From Epiperipatus broadwayi (lineage: Eukaryota; Onychophora; Udeonychophora; Euonychophora; Peripatidae), in the NCBI GenBank assembly GCA_028023455.1, contig JAQFVV010006256.1:2480001-2544000 (forward strand): a stretch of DNA of 64,000 bases, in the 5' to 3' direction. Below are positions 53,396 to 64,000 of this stretch, one piece after another. How positions within the stretch are numbered: position 1 is the first letter of the stretch; each line of letters begins with the position of its first letter. The notes beneath the pieces are model-generated. The model had not been told where the DNA came from and made no database searches. It saw nothing but the letters and a program-made list of their open reading frames with translations. Made by a program: the position numbers and the translations under genes.

Positions 53396-53553
53396 AGAAA
53401 GATCACCATAAGCTGTTTTTATTTTTTATTTTTTTAAGAAACAATTTACAAAAGTTACTATGAAAATTATATTTTTATTATTATCTAGAAAAAATAAAAA
53501 TTATAATGCTATTAATAGATAATATTATAATATAATACAATGTTAATCTGTCT

Positions 53554-53736
53554 TTGTTAAAATATATGATAAATCTTTCAAAGACCGACAATAGTAATAT
53601 CTGCAAGATTTGTAGAGTAAAAAATAAAGATAAGTTTTATTTCAGTAATAATAATTGTTCAGAATGTCATGTGATGTTCAAACAACTAAATGCTTTAGGT
53701 TGTGCTCAACATTTTTATTCACATAATCAAATCTGA
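53554..53736 (+). CDS. unrecognised ORF with C2C2 motif
   Basis: A 60-codon frame contains C-x2-C-x14-C-x2-C (NICKIC ... NNNCSEC), followed by H and C residues (NALGCAQHFYSH). The spacing is one residue longer than the first finger of nuclear receptors, and the residues after it do not clearly match, so I do not assign that family. It could be a single exon or a transposase-type finger. No splice sites are convincing. Confidence 0.2.
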   Translation: MLKYMINLSKTDNSNICKICRVKNKDKFYFSNNNCSECHVMFKQLNALGCAQHFYSHNQI

Positions 53737-53931
53737 ATTTTTTAAATTTATTTTTTCTGTTGGAAAATGATTAAAAAGCCACTGACTCTTGTCTTCGCTA
53801 CTCTTTTTAGTGCTATAAACCATAAAAGACATAATTTCATAAATGTAGTAGAATAAGTACTCTTTCAACAATGATGAAGCTGGCATAATTTTACAACCAC
53901 CCTTTTTTACAGTCATCATATTTTTCCACAT
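53719..53931 (-). CDS. unrecognised ORF, possible exon
   Basis: A minus-strand frame of 70 codons (KKGGCKIMPASSLLKEYLFY ... STKKSSEDKSQWLFNHFPTE) with normal composition, including CpGs in coding-like positions. It overlaps the end of the plus-strand frame before it, so at most one is real. The minus-strand frame at 54,320-54,610 lies upstream on the same strand and could belong with it. Confidence 0.2.
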   Translation of the reverse strand: MWKNMMTVKKGGCKIMPASSLLKEYLFYYIYEIMSFMVYSTKKSSEDKSQWLFNHFPTEKINLKNSDLIM

Positions 53932-54319
53932 CTTAATAACAAAAATTATATTGAGACCATAATAGCCACTATTTGTTGTACATTATTGCTTGACAATATA
54001 TATATATATATTCTAACCCAGTATGTTTTTATTTAGTTAGTTGTTTATCTAGTTTATTTATTTTAGTTTATTTATTATAGTTTATTTGCACTTGTACACT
54101 AATCATACTCTGAGCTGTATTAGGTTATTTTGTCTGCACTTGTTGACACCAATTTTTCAGGTTGTTGTTAAGGCAACCCAAAACAAAACAAATATCCATT
54201 AATTTTCCAATATGATCTAAAATACTTTTCATATAATACAATTGTACATTCAATTCTCTTAAGCCATGCCACGATTGTAATAACAACAATAATTGATCCC
54301 TTATTAATTTAAAGAATAA

Positions 54320-54610
54320 TTATAATAATATTAATCTCAGGGTTCTTTGTTTCATGTAAGGAAATGCTCGGCAGTATTGTGTTGTCGCATATGACTGGCA
54401 TTCTGGTCGGCTATAGGAAACATTTATTTTACTTAAATTCAATGTGTCTTCATCTCTCATATCCACTGCTATATTATTTAAAGAGATGATAATTCTATTC
54501 AATAATGACGTATAATTTTGAATAACACAGCCTTTTTTTTTTAGAATCTCAGTCAGAATAATAAAAAGACAAGGGTGCTTTTTGTGTCCTTCCATCATCC
54601 ATGACAACAC
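54320..54610 (-). CDS. unrecognised ORF, possible exon
   Basis: A 96-codon minus-strand frame (MLSWMMEGHKKHPCLFIILT ... RDEDTLNLSKINVSYSRPEC ... AFPYMKQRTLR) with three clustered Cys residues in the second half. The composition is less AT-biased than the flanks. No family was recognised. It could be an exon or the remains of a mobile-element gene. Confidence 0.22.
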   Translation of the reverse strand: MLSWMMEGHKKHPCLFIILTEILKKKGCVIQNYTSLLNRIIISLNNIAVDMRDEDTLNLSKINVSYSRPECQSYATTQYCRAFPYMKQRTLRLILL

Positions 54611-57600
54611 AATAATTTAACTAAGATTTATTACTTAGACAAATTAACTAAATGTGAATGGAATAATGTGCAGTCAAAGTTAATGGTTTGGGAATAAATT
54701 CATTTTTACACACACAAAAAAAATGTTTAGTCTGAAGTTTGCAACTCCATAAATAATTATCATTAAACTAAAATATAATGACATATTCCGATCTGCTTAA
54801 CTTTATTTATCTGGTATATTAAGTTTTTAAGAATTTGGAATGATTTCGGACTCAAGAAAAGGTTTTGCAAATATTGTGCAAACACTTATATTTAGCATAT
54901 AAAAACAAAAAAATGAATCTACAACAAATTTTAACAAGACTATAATTTATTATTATCACAAAAAAAAATATATGAACATTTATTCAATAATCCCATAGTA
55001 ATACAAAAATATAAAATATAACTGACATTAATCTGTATACTCTTTTGGTTATGGACTAGAGGTTACTACTTCTCCTGTATGCAATCATATGGATTGATTA
55101 ACTAAAAGTACATTTCATTACCAATACATTGTTTATTAAATTTTGGTAACCTTGTAGAAGCTTTTATTCAAAATTATTGACTAACTATTTTTTTTTTTTT
55201 TTAAATGATTAATCCCATCATATGCAATACGCAAAATATTAAATTTATTTCTAATACATTTACTTTATTTATGGTCTTTAATGGGATAACCTATTCTAAT
55301 TATAGGCCAGTTATCAGAAGTTACACTTATTATCTTACATTTAACTTAATGCTAACTTAAGTTATGATACAAATTTTATTCATACGTATAATTTTAAATA
55401 TGAGTATTATTTAATTACTAACCAGAATTAAATATTGCATTTGAATATTCCTTCAGTAAATAAGCGTTTTAAATTACGCAATTTTAATTACTTTCTCCAT
55501 TGATTTACTTGTCAAATACTAGCAATATTTAGCAGCACAATACAGATATTGCACTTAGTTACTAACGCACTATTTATACTAAAGTGGATCTTGAGGAACT
55601 AACACCTCCAATATAACCTTTATCTTGCCCGAACTTTCAAAATTAAGCACAATAATCAACACCTTCCATGGTGGAGCTATCTTTATTTTCACATGAGGAA
55701 TATGGAATAACCACGAAGGTCTGTAAAGTAATCTACTACATTAAAATATTTTGGTGGTTTCTTGCCTCTTATTTGGGCATACAACGAACACACACCAAAT
55801 ACAATCCTCTCCTGGGATTTAAACAAATGAAGCATACTAAATGCTAGATAAATTCTTGATCGTCCTATCTATGAGAATCGATCACTTGGGCTATAAACAT
55901 ACCCGAACATTATATTTAAAATCTTCCTCTCATGGAAAACAAAGCTTTTGGGAGATCATTTTTCATCCCACAAAATAAATACATTATAATTATTACCTAT
56001 GCGAATATTAAGCATATACCAATGCTATATCTGGGCAGGATAAGTAAATACACTGATTATAATAAACTTATGTTACCGTGTATACTTTGATCAACATCTG
56101 AAATCAATGGACATCATAGAATAAAAGTATAATAATTTTAATTTTAATAAAGGAACATTCAAAAATAGTTGGTAGCATACTATCTTAAACTAAATAAAGT
56201 GGATGTGTTATTTAAGAATAATTAGGAATAAATTCCTCAATTAATACAGTATAAATTCGTCTCAAAACTTTAACAAGAAATATTTTGTTATAGCATTTTT
56301 TTTTTTTTTTTTTTTTTAGTTACTTCTGATAATTTTCAATATTTATTTTACCCCTTAAATATCTAAATATTTTTTTTTCTTTTACGTATCTAACATAAAA
56401 AATTTCTACCTACAATTGTATGTAATAATTAAAACATATTTTATAGATTTTTTTCTTTCGTGTTAAATATCAACTTAACCTATAATAATTATATTAAAAC
56501 ATACCTTTGTCATTACAAGGCTATTAAATATCACTTGACCATAAAGACTTTAACCTATGTGATATAACAAAAAAAAAATACATATCATTTATAACTTAGT
56601 TTTAAACAATCATTAATTAACAAGTGCATACTCTTTCATTAGAGAATGTTTTTCTGTTGAACAATTGGTCCAGGTGAAAAACAATAAACGCATTTTTATC
56701 ACTTCCTTTAAATAAAAGTGTTCTTTTATTTTTTTTTGCTTCTGTAAAATTAGGTAAAGAAACATATAGCATAATTGAAGATTAATTCTTACTTGAATTA
56801 AACTACTACAATTTTGGGATCCAAGAAAAAAATTAGACTTCTAACATAGACGAATATTTGACTATAGACGATAAACATACACAATATTTTTTTTTTTTTA
56901 TTGACGATACGTATATTTATTAGCTAGCTTACTTATGGACGAAAATGCGCAATTTTTCCGAGATTATTCTGATAATAACTGCAGCTGATTTACATGTATA
57001 GGAAGTTTTAATAAATCCAACTGATGTGTAATATAATATATCATTTATTTTTATCATTAAGTCACTAAGATATTTGGTTTTGTTCATACTTTAGGAATTA
57101 TAAATTTTTTTAACGGTAACTTCTCCGTAAGAATGCCCCTATATAACTCTTCCTATATTTACTCTGAGAAAGTTTATATTTTTTTCCAAAAAACATATAC
57201 AGGTGCATAATTTAATCTTATTTATCATTATTATTATTTCCAGACAATTCTTGGTGAATAAAACATATTTTAACGTATGTAACTACATTACTTGTAAAGG
57301 CAGACAATATTGAGAAAGAGCGCGAAAATGTTTCTAGTTGATTTTCCTTGGTTTCAAAATATTTCTTTCACTTATTTTTTTTTTTTCTATACCAAGAAAA
57401 TATTAACAAGTGATACAAAGTTACTAAATAATTATTTCTCATTTGGAAATCATTTATCTTCCTTAATTTAGACATAATAACACTTTTCGTGATTCCCTTA
57501 GTTAATTCTGTCATTTTTGAACTTTAGCGCGAGACAATAAATTTTTAAGTATAAAAGGTCTTTAAATAGGTAGATGGCACAAGAAATCAGGACGTCTTAT

Positions 57601-59590
57601 CAAAAAAAAAATTAGCCATGCATTATATTATTAAAATTTTACTTTGATTACATTTATTTCTGCAAAATAAAAATGAAAAAAAATTGAGTTACCAAATTTC
57701 AGAGCTGTTCCTTCCTTGAAAACTAAAAGCAGACTATTTTTTTTTTTTACTTTACTTTAGCGACCTCTTACAGAAAAATAATCATTTGATTATAACATAA
57801 ACAAAAGAAAGGAAAAACTTATTACAATCATATAGTTTTCAGTATTATCTAAATAGATTACAAAGTGATTTGACAATAAAAAAAAAAAAATAAATACATT
57901 AAATTAACAATCAGTGATGTATAATTCTTTAAACATTATTCTTTTCTTTTTTTTACAAAAAGAAATTACCAGAAGTTATTGTGCTTTATGATAAGACACT
58001 CATCCACTCTCCCCTCTACCCATCCAAAATCAATTACTGTTTAGCTTTTATACCATATTAATTTGCTCTAATTATTAATATCTCAATTAAATTATTCATG
58101 TTCTCTCTTTAAAAATGACATTGAGTTATTAAATCTATTAGTTATTCACCCAAAACATGCCAAAGTGAGTGAATAGCATACTTTATTAATCAATTATTAC
58201 TATTGTTATTTTATCTTTTTATTTCTTTAAAGAATAGCATTGTTTTCCTGCAGAAATAATGCCAAGTAAATCAAGTGTCAATAACACTAGGTTACAATAT
58301 ATATATATAAATGGAGGCTTTTTTTGAAAATTTCGTCTAAAAAAATCTATACATAAAATAAAAAAATAAATAAATGTTTATTGCTCAGAAGTTCATATAA
58401 AATTTAAGCCCTAAAAGTGGCAGAACTAGAGTCATGATCCTTCGACTTTAAACTCCAAAGTCCATCACTCCATTAATGCACAAAACTACACAAGATAGCA
58501 TCAAAATTAATATAATACATAACAAGTTAATGCATATTAATATAGATATACAGTATTTCTTTTTTAAAGTAAAATTTTATTTATTCAGATTTTAATGGTT
58601 TTATTGATTTACTTAACCACGCTAAACTTCATGTAAATTATTTCATTTGTTCTTTGTTTATGCATTATTAATATAACCTTTTAAAATTATTGTCCCATAA
58701 TATAAAATTATAATATAGTAAAAGATTTTTCAGTTGGAAAAATAAATTAATTTCATTAAAATGAGAAACTGCTTTAATAGAAAAAGAACTAAATAGATAC
58801 TGTTATTATTATTGATTTTAATGTAAAATAAAGTTTTGATAATTTATCTAACTGAACTCTAATTCTTAATAATAAGTAAAAGCCTACGTCTGCAGTGGGA
58901 AACTGTGAAATGTATTTTAAGTAATTCTCATTTGCAATTCAACTTTTTATTTACTTTAATAATCATGTGGTCCACTGAGTAGAAATTATAATTTAATAAC
59001 TGGAGTAATTAACTTCATATGAATAAGCAAGGTAGAAGGCATTAAAAAAATTACACCTTGAATTACCAATTTATGCATTGCCAATTTAAGTAAAAGAAAT
59101 GGTTTGTCAATTAAATATTCAACTTTTTTTTCTTTTTAAAAAACATTTTATCTGATATTTTATATATACATTTTTTTTTTTTTTGCAAAATAATTTTGTT
59201 TTACTTTTAAAAATAAAATAAAATTAATACTTTTATTTAAAACGAGTTGATCAATCTTTTTCTCATTTGTTTGTGCTTCAAATCATTAGTCATTTGTAAA
59301 ATTATTATCTGCTCTAACAACAATACTCCACTCTATATAATTCATAGAGTTATCTATATAAGCATAGGTAATCAATGAGCGCAAGCATAGATTGATTTTT
59401 AATAAGGATATTAAATTTAGAAAAGTAAAAAATAGCGTGATATTGATTTGATCATTATTAGAAGCCACTATAAATGAATTAAGATATTCTAATCCAGATC
59501 ATCAGCAAAAAAAAAAAAAAGAAAGAAACAGCAATAAAAATACAAAGATAAAAAAAGTCAAATTTAAATTTGTAATGATTATACAAAGTC
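54611..59590. other. AT-rich DNA, no gene seen apart from a SINE
   Basis: Long T and A runs (56,298-56,319; 56,889-56,899; 57,376-57,386). A more unique stretch at 55,560-56,060 (TAACACCTCCAATATAACCT ... TTCCATGGTGGAGCTATC) has no coding signal I can name. A SINE at 58.4 kb is listed separately. Confidence 0.45.
58375..58500 (-). mobile_element. SINE (63.5-kb family)
   Basis: In reverse complement: GTAGTTTTGTGCATTAATGG (head with A-box-like part), GGATCATGACT (B-box region), CTGCCACTTTTAGGGCTTAA, then ATGAACTTCTGAGCAATAAA. The tail is nearly identical to the right-end array copies. Confidence 0.75.
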
Positions 59591-59880
59591 AATTCTTAGA
59601 TCATTAATATGTCCACATATATTACATATAGTTTCATTACTCTGAACATTTGACATCTTACAATGTCTTCTAGCATCTACAGCAATCTTTTTTTTTCTGA
59701 AGTCCTTAATATATTGCCTAGTTGTAGCTTCTTATTATCAGTCACATCCTCCCAATAAAAGCAATCCATATTACATAGTTTTAGAATCTTTGAAGTAAAT
59801 TTTAAATTATAAACAGGATCTGCAGCTTTAGTATAAAATAGTTTTTTTGTTTCATATAGCAGTTGCAATAAAATATGCAT
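59590..59880 (-). pseudogene. unrecognised coding-like fragment with a C-x2-C motif
   Basis: The minus-strand frame from 59,880 gives YETKKLFYTKAADPVYNLKF and LCNMDCFYWEDVTDNKKLQL, ending at 59,677. Beyond an A9 run (59,687-59,695) the next frame reads ARRHCKMSNVQSNETICNIC and GHINDLRIDF to about 59,583. The two parts look like one protein broken by a one-base slip in the A run. The end ICNICGH suggests a zinc finger. I do not recognise the protein. A host pseudogene or a DNA-element gene are both possible. Confidence 0.35.
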
Positions 59881-60965
59881 TTACAATAGTAGATTTGCTT
59901 TTATAAAATTTATTACACTGAAAAACATATTAATTGAAAATTTATTATTTTGCTTTTAAAAAGCATTTTGAAATGATTTTTTTGAATGCTTTTATTTTAC
60001 AATGACATCAAATATATACCTTACTTTTGGTATATTTTTCTTATTGATATTTTTCTATTTATTTTTTATCATCTACCTTTTTATTAAATATGGTTAAAAT
60101 TATAAAAGAATTGGAAAAAAATAATTATTTTGATTTATTTTAGGTATAAATGAACGAAAATGAATAATTTGCAAAAAAAGAGAGAAATTTATTGAATATT
60201 TTTATAAAAACAAGCTAATGCATGGAATATTGTGTAAATAATGAATAGGTGTTCTATCATGTACAAGAATAGAAAATGGAATATTTTTACCCAGAAAAAT
60301 ATAAGAAAAAAAGAATACCAATCAAAAAAAAAATTCACAGCAGTCATATAAAAATGCATTAGAAAATTCATGAGTATTGATGCTGAACAAGTAATAATCA
60401 GATTTTCAAGCATTTTTAATAAATGAGTTGTACCTAATATTCCAAAAATACCCTAAGTATTTGTTACATTATTATTCCAAGTTTATTAAATAACATAAAA
60501 AATATAAAAAAAATATTTTTGTCTGAAGAGAATGAAATTGAATAGTATATGAAATCTTGTCTGCATTATTTGTAAACAAGATCAATATACAATCAAACTT
60601 CAAAGAAAACAAAGGCCCATTTATTAGAAAGACTACAGATATTAATTTTTTAAAAGATTTATATTACAATAACATACTGCTACACATATATAATTTATTT
60701 TTTAATTTGTATGTTCACTTCAAAATATATTTTATATAAGTATTCATACCATTATATCTGCAGTTTAGAATCACATAAGTTCCAAAATAGTAGATCATAA
60801 AAGGCTCCACAATGAAGTAATTTTTGTAATGACATTACAATAGCCTACAGTTTGTTATAAAAGTATGACATTAAATTGGTCATCATCCATTTATATGATA
60901 TAATTGTAATTTATTTTCATTTGCACTCCAAACTTAAAAGAAAGCCTTACCTGATGGCTCTAGAT

Positions 60966-61363
60966 CAGTGGTCTTCAACCTTTACACACCTGCAGACTGG
61001 TAAAAATAAGGATAAGGTTTCACGGATCAAAACAGCAATGTTAAATATGCAAGATGAAATTATATATATATATATGGAGTTTGTATAATAAAAAACTTTT
61101 TTTTTAATTTTGAATTTTTTTAAAAAAGTAATAAAAAATTTAATTCTATACCCCCCCTCCCCATTAACATCTGTGATAATTAGAAAAACAAATTAATTTA
61201 TGTATTATTGATTAGATTTTGTTTTCCTTTCATTTCTTTTTTTTTAATTGGATAAAAATGAGATGAAAAAATAAAAATTGTTTATATTAATTAAAAGTTT
61301 AAACTCTTATTATTTTGTTATTACAAACTTTCCTGCCAGTTTATGCAGACCGGTAAAAAACTG
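60966..61363. mobile_element. hAT-like non-autonomous element with perfect target duplication
   Basis: The left end is CAGTGGTCTTCAACCTTTAC, the classic hAT terminus. The right end, reverse-complemented, starts CAGTTTTTTACCGGTCTGCA. CTCTAGAT occurs at 60,958-60,965 and again at 61,364-61,371: an exact 8-bp target duplication. TGCAGACTGGTAAAA near the left end and TGCAGACCGGTAAAA near the right end are in direct orientation. At 398 bp it has no transposase. It differs in terminus from the 12.8-kb hAT, so it is another family. Confidence 0.9.
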
Positions 61364-61371
61364 CTCTAGAT

Positions 61372-62820
61372 TATAGTAATCCTCAACTATTACAACTGGT
61401 ATGGGATATGCTATCAATTTTGAAATGCCTTAACAGGTGTCTTTCAGCACTTTCTAAAGGAGTGTTTCTTTCATGCAAAAATCATATTAATTTGAATTTA
61501 ACTCAAATAGTCCTTCCCTTTCTGTTTTAGCAGTTTCTTATACAGATTGTAGTCTAGATTAGACTAAAAAAAATTTAACCTTTTTCAAATGACAACTTTT
61601 TTGTTACTTTTTAAAAAGAAATATAATCAATCTTGTGTAACTAATGGCACCAATAATAATTAGCAGATTTAAACCATTTAGCAACCCACATCACCTTTTC
61701 TTCCTACCACATTAATTTTTGGTGGGATATAAAATGGGGTTGTGTTCTAAAACCCTCTTGTGGACTTTTTTTTTTGTTTTGTATAGGTGGGGATACTGTA
61801 TGGTGGGGTGTGTTCTGTTTAATTAGCAGATTTATTAAAATCACTGATTTTTTAGAAAGCAATCAACTAATTATTTTTAAAAAATCTGTCAATTAAATGA
61901 TGTCAAACAAAAGTAATTTTATTTTATTTTTTCATTATATTTTTAAATTTTTTTATATAAATAATTTAACATTTATTACTAATAATGGTTATGAATAATC
62001 AAATTTGAAATGCTACATACCAGTTGTAGTCTAAATACTACTAAACTATATTGTAATCATTACTGGATAATCTGAATTAGAAAGCAGTAACTTTTCTAAC
62101 TTAAGTATATAATAACTAAATGTCACTTTGAAATAATAGTGCAAAAAAATTATCATGACTAGTTTTTAGCTAATTGACTTCCCTTTGAATGAAACATTAT
62201 TTTATGCTGAACTCATTCAGTGGCCACCTATTAGCCAAATTTTGGTATTTAGCCTAAGATTTGAAAATTTTAAATAAGTTACTTTTTAATTCTCAAGTCA
62301 AAACTTAGAATTTTAAATATATGATAAACATTTTGTAACTTAATAAATTATATTTTTCTTTTATTTTTATATTTTTTAAATAAATGAATAAACTTTTATT
62401 ATAATTTTTTGCAAACATTTTGTTTTTAAATCAGTATTAATAACTATATAATGATTACATTAAATAATATGTTTGAAAATAATTAAAATATGAAAATAGG
62501 TGACTGAACCTAAAAATGAGTATATACACAAAAATGATGAAACACATATTTATAAAGACATTATTATTCAGGAAATATATTCAAATAAGCAAACAACAAA
62601 AATAAAATCTATTATTTAAATAACAAAAGATAATAAATCATGCAGACAAACATTATCATTAAACAGTATTAGCATCTTATACTATCTATTTGAGCATAGA
62701 AATCTTCATAGAAATTTAAATATTATATGTTAAGCATAAAAAAACTTTCTATGATTAGAAAAAAAGGGTAATAATTACAGCTGGAGTCATAATCTTAGAT
62801 TTTGAGCTTTTGGCAAAAAT
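61372..62820. other. AT-rich DNA, no gene seen
   Basis: A G-richer patch at 61,715-61,830 (TTTTTGGTGGGATATAAAAT ... GTATGGTGGGGTGTGTTCTG) has no assignment. Confidence 0.5.
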
Positions 62821-62822
62821 AC

Positions 62823-62925
62823 TAGAATGGTTTATTGTTTAGAAAGTCATAAAAAAGTTTAAGTATTAGATGTGTCTGAACTGTAGCTGCAACTCCTGGA
62901 CCTTGAGATATAGAACAAAATCAAA
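62823..62925 (-). mobile_element. degenerate SINE (63.5-kb family)
   Basis: The reverse complement shows CAGACACATCTAATACTTAAAC and TATGACTTTCTAAACAATAAA, the family tail with mutations; the head is poorly kept. Confidence 0.5.
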
Positions 62926-63233
62926 TAAAATATATAAATCTTTTACGTAAGTAATATAATTATAATTATAAATCTTTTACATAAAATTAATATATTATTT
63001 ATTTAAAAAGTATTTAACTTAATTATTTTTAAATATTAAAGCAAAAATTAAAATAATTAAGTTAAATTATATATCATATTGAAAGTTTATATATTTTTCT
63101 CAGCAGTCTATAATGTTATAATATGCAAAAAAAAACTATATAGGTAGTTCAATATCAGTTCTTTTCATTAAACTATAATAATTTCAAACTAAATACTACT
63201 ACTATAATGTTACGAGTTGTGTCAGAATAGTAT

Positions 63234-63235
<2 letters not shown>

Positions 63236-63320
<85 letters not shown>
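63236..63320. repeat. (AT)n microsatellite
   Basis: About 42 uninterrupted AT units. Confidence 0.98.
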
Positions 63321-63324
<4 letters not shown>

Positions 63325-63520
63325 TCAACCTACATAGCTTTAAGCTATGCTAATTCTGACAAATGATTGAGTTCAAAAAAATCATCATAATTGATTTTCT
63401 GATGAATGGAAACCAAATTTTTATAAATATAATGTTACAATTTTAATTAGAAGCTTAATTCAATAAAACTATGCTAGATTTACTTTTATATATAGAAAGT
63501 AATTTACCTGCACAATAAAA

Positions 63521-63654
63521 AGACATATGGCTTTATTGCTCAGGTGTTCATAAGAAGTTTAAGTGCCAGATTTATGTGTGTCAGAATTGATCCTGGGACC
63601 TCCGAATCCTAAATAAGACACTATTTCTACTGCACAAAATTGTGCAGGCAAAAG
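63521..63654 (-). mobile_element. SINE array unit 1
   Basis: In reverse complement: CTGCACAATTTTGTGCAGTA, AGGATCAATTCTGAC (B box region), CTGGCACTTAAACTTCTTAT, then CACCTGAGCAATAAAG. It lies head to tail with two further units. A CCTGCACAAT remnant at 63,508 before it suggests a fourth. Confidence 0.8.
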
Positions 63655-63792
63655 GGTAATTGACTTATTGTTCAGGAATTCATAAATTCATAAGAACTTC
63701 AAGTGCCAGAACCATGAGAATTAAAATTGATCCTGCTGTCTCAATCCCAAGTTGTATGCACTACCAACTGTGCCAAACTGTGCAGGGAAAAA
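63655..63792 (-). mobile_element. SINE array unit 2 (best-preserved promoter)
   Basis: The reverse complement has TGGCACAGTTGGTAGTGCAT, a good Pol III A box with tRNA D-arm features. CAGGATCAATTTTAATTC follows as the B box region, then CTGGCACTTGAAGTTCTTAT and CCTGAACAATAAGTC as tail. This unit shows the tRNA origin of the family most clearly. Confidence 0.85.
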
Positions 63793-63920
63793 GTCTAATA
63801 ACTGAATTGCCTAGGAATTCATAAGATTTTCAAGCCCCAGACATGAAAGCATTGAGAATCGATTCTTGGATCTCCCAATTCCAATTCAGATACTCTACTG
63901 CTGAACCATACTTGCACAAT
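63793..63920 (-). mobile_element. SINE array unit 3
   Basis: The reverse complement has TATGGTTCAGCAGTAGAGTA (A box), AAGAATCGATTCTC (B box), GGGGCTTGAAAATCTTATGA and a CCTAGGCAATTCAG tail. It is clearly diverged from the other two units. Confidence 0.8.
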
Positions 63921-64000
63921 GATAAGTATTAACACTTTATTAGCACCAATAGCAGTGATTCACAAACAAGTATGGCCATTATAACTCCAAATTATAGATG

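Noticed and set aside
53554-53736. Nuclear-receptor DNA-binding finger
   Set aside because: The first C2C2 spacing is 14 rather than 13 and the residues after it do not match the conserved P-box region; too weak to name.
63321-63340. GTCTTCAACCTACATAG as a truncated hAT end
   Set aside because: Only a ten-base match to the hAT terminus, no partner end or 8-bp duplication.
63508-63920. CRISPR-like array at the right end
   Set aside because: Units are 130-138 bp diverged SINEs with Pol III boxes, not short identical repeats with unique spacers, and the DNA is eukaryotic.

Overview
The window is AT-rich nuclear DNA from an animal. It has long T, A and AT runs, many trinucleotide microsatellites, no operons or ribosome-binding sites, and no open reading frame that looks like an intact host protein. 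Almost everything recognisable is a transposable element or its remains. The repertoire (RTE-like, L1/Tx1-like and CR1/L2-like LINEs, tRNA-derived SINEs, hAT and pogo/Tigger-like elements) fits an invertebrate with a repeat-rich, AT-rich genome. A mollusc is possible, but the sequence alone does not fix the phylum.

Layout. 0-9 kb: G-rich low-complexity start, a 287-bp foldback element, a decayed SINE, an RTE/BovB-type LINE fossil on the minus strand (about 3.1-5.5 kb), a young tRNA-derived SINE with a perfect 15-bp target duplication, and small palindromes. 9-24 kb: a TATA-box/minisatellite/AATAAA-hairpin module, an interspersed repeat (copy A), a non-autonomous hAT (12.8 kb), a pogo/Tigger-like element (15.2-16.3 kb), a 400-bp palindrome (18.6-19.0 kb), and a CR1/L2-like RT relic (22.9-23.2 kb). 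24-31.6 kb: the centrepiece, a probably full-length but mutated L1/Tx1-like LINE on the minus strand, with an (ATT)n tract at each end. Next to it, in the same orientation, is a 5'-truncated relative that also sits between trinucleotide tracts, followed by a 230-bp C-rich tract. 31.6-46 kb: a foldback joined to copy B of the interspersed repeat, then mostly unassigned AT-rich DNA. 46-53.3 kb: a direct segmental duplication of about 2.7-2.8 kb. Its first copy carries a SINE that is precisely absent from the second. It is followed by a 594-bp element with inverted arms of about 116 bp. 53.3-64 kb: a few unrecognised ORF fragments, a hAT element with a perfect 8-bp target duplication, and a head-to-tail SINE array at the right end.

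No gene pathway can be described. The functional story is one of mobile elements: LINE ORF1 (zinc-knuckle RNA binding) and ORF2 (endonuclease plus reverse transcriptase) would have acted together on their own RNA, with ORF2 probably translated through a TAATG stop-start overlap. SINEs and short inverted-repeat elements would have depended on enzymes encoded elsewhere. All coding copies seen here carry stops or frameshifts.
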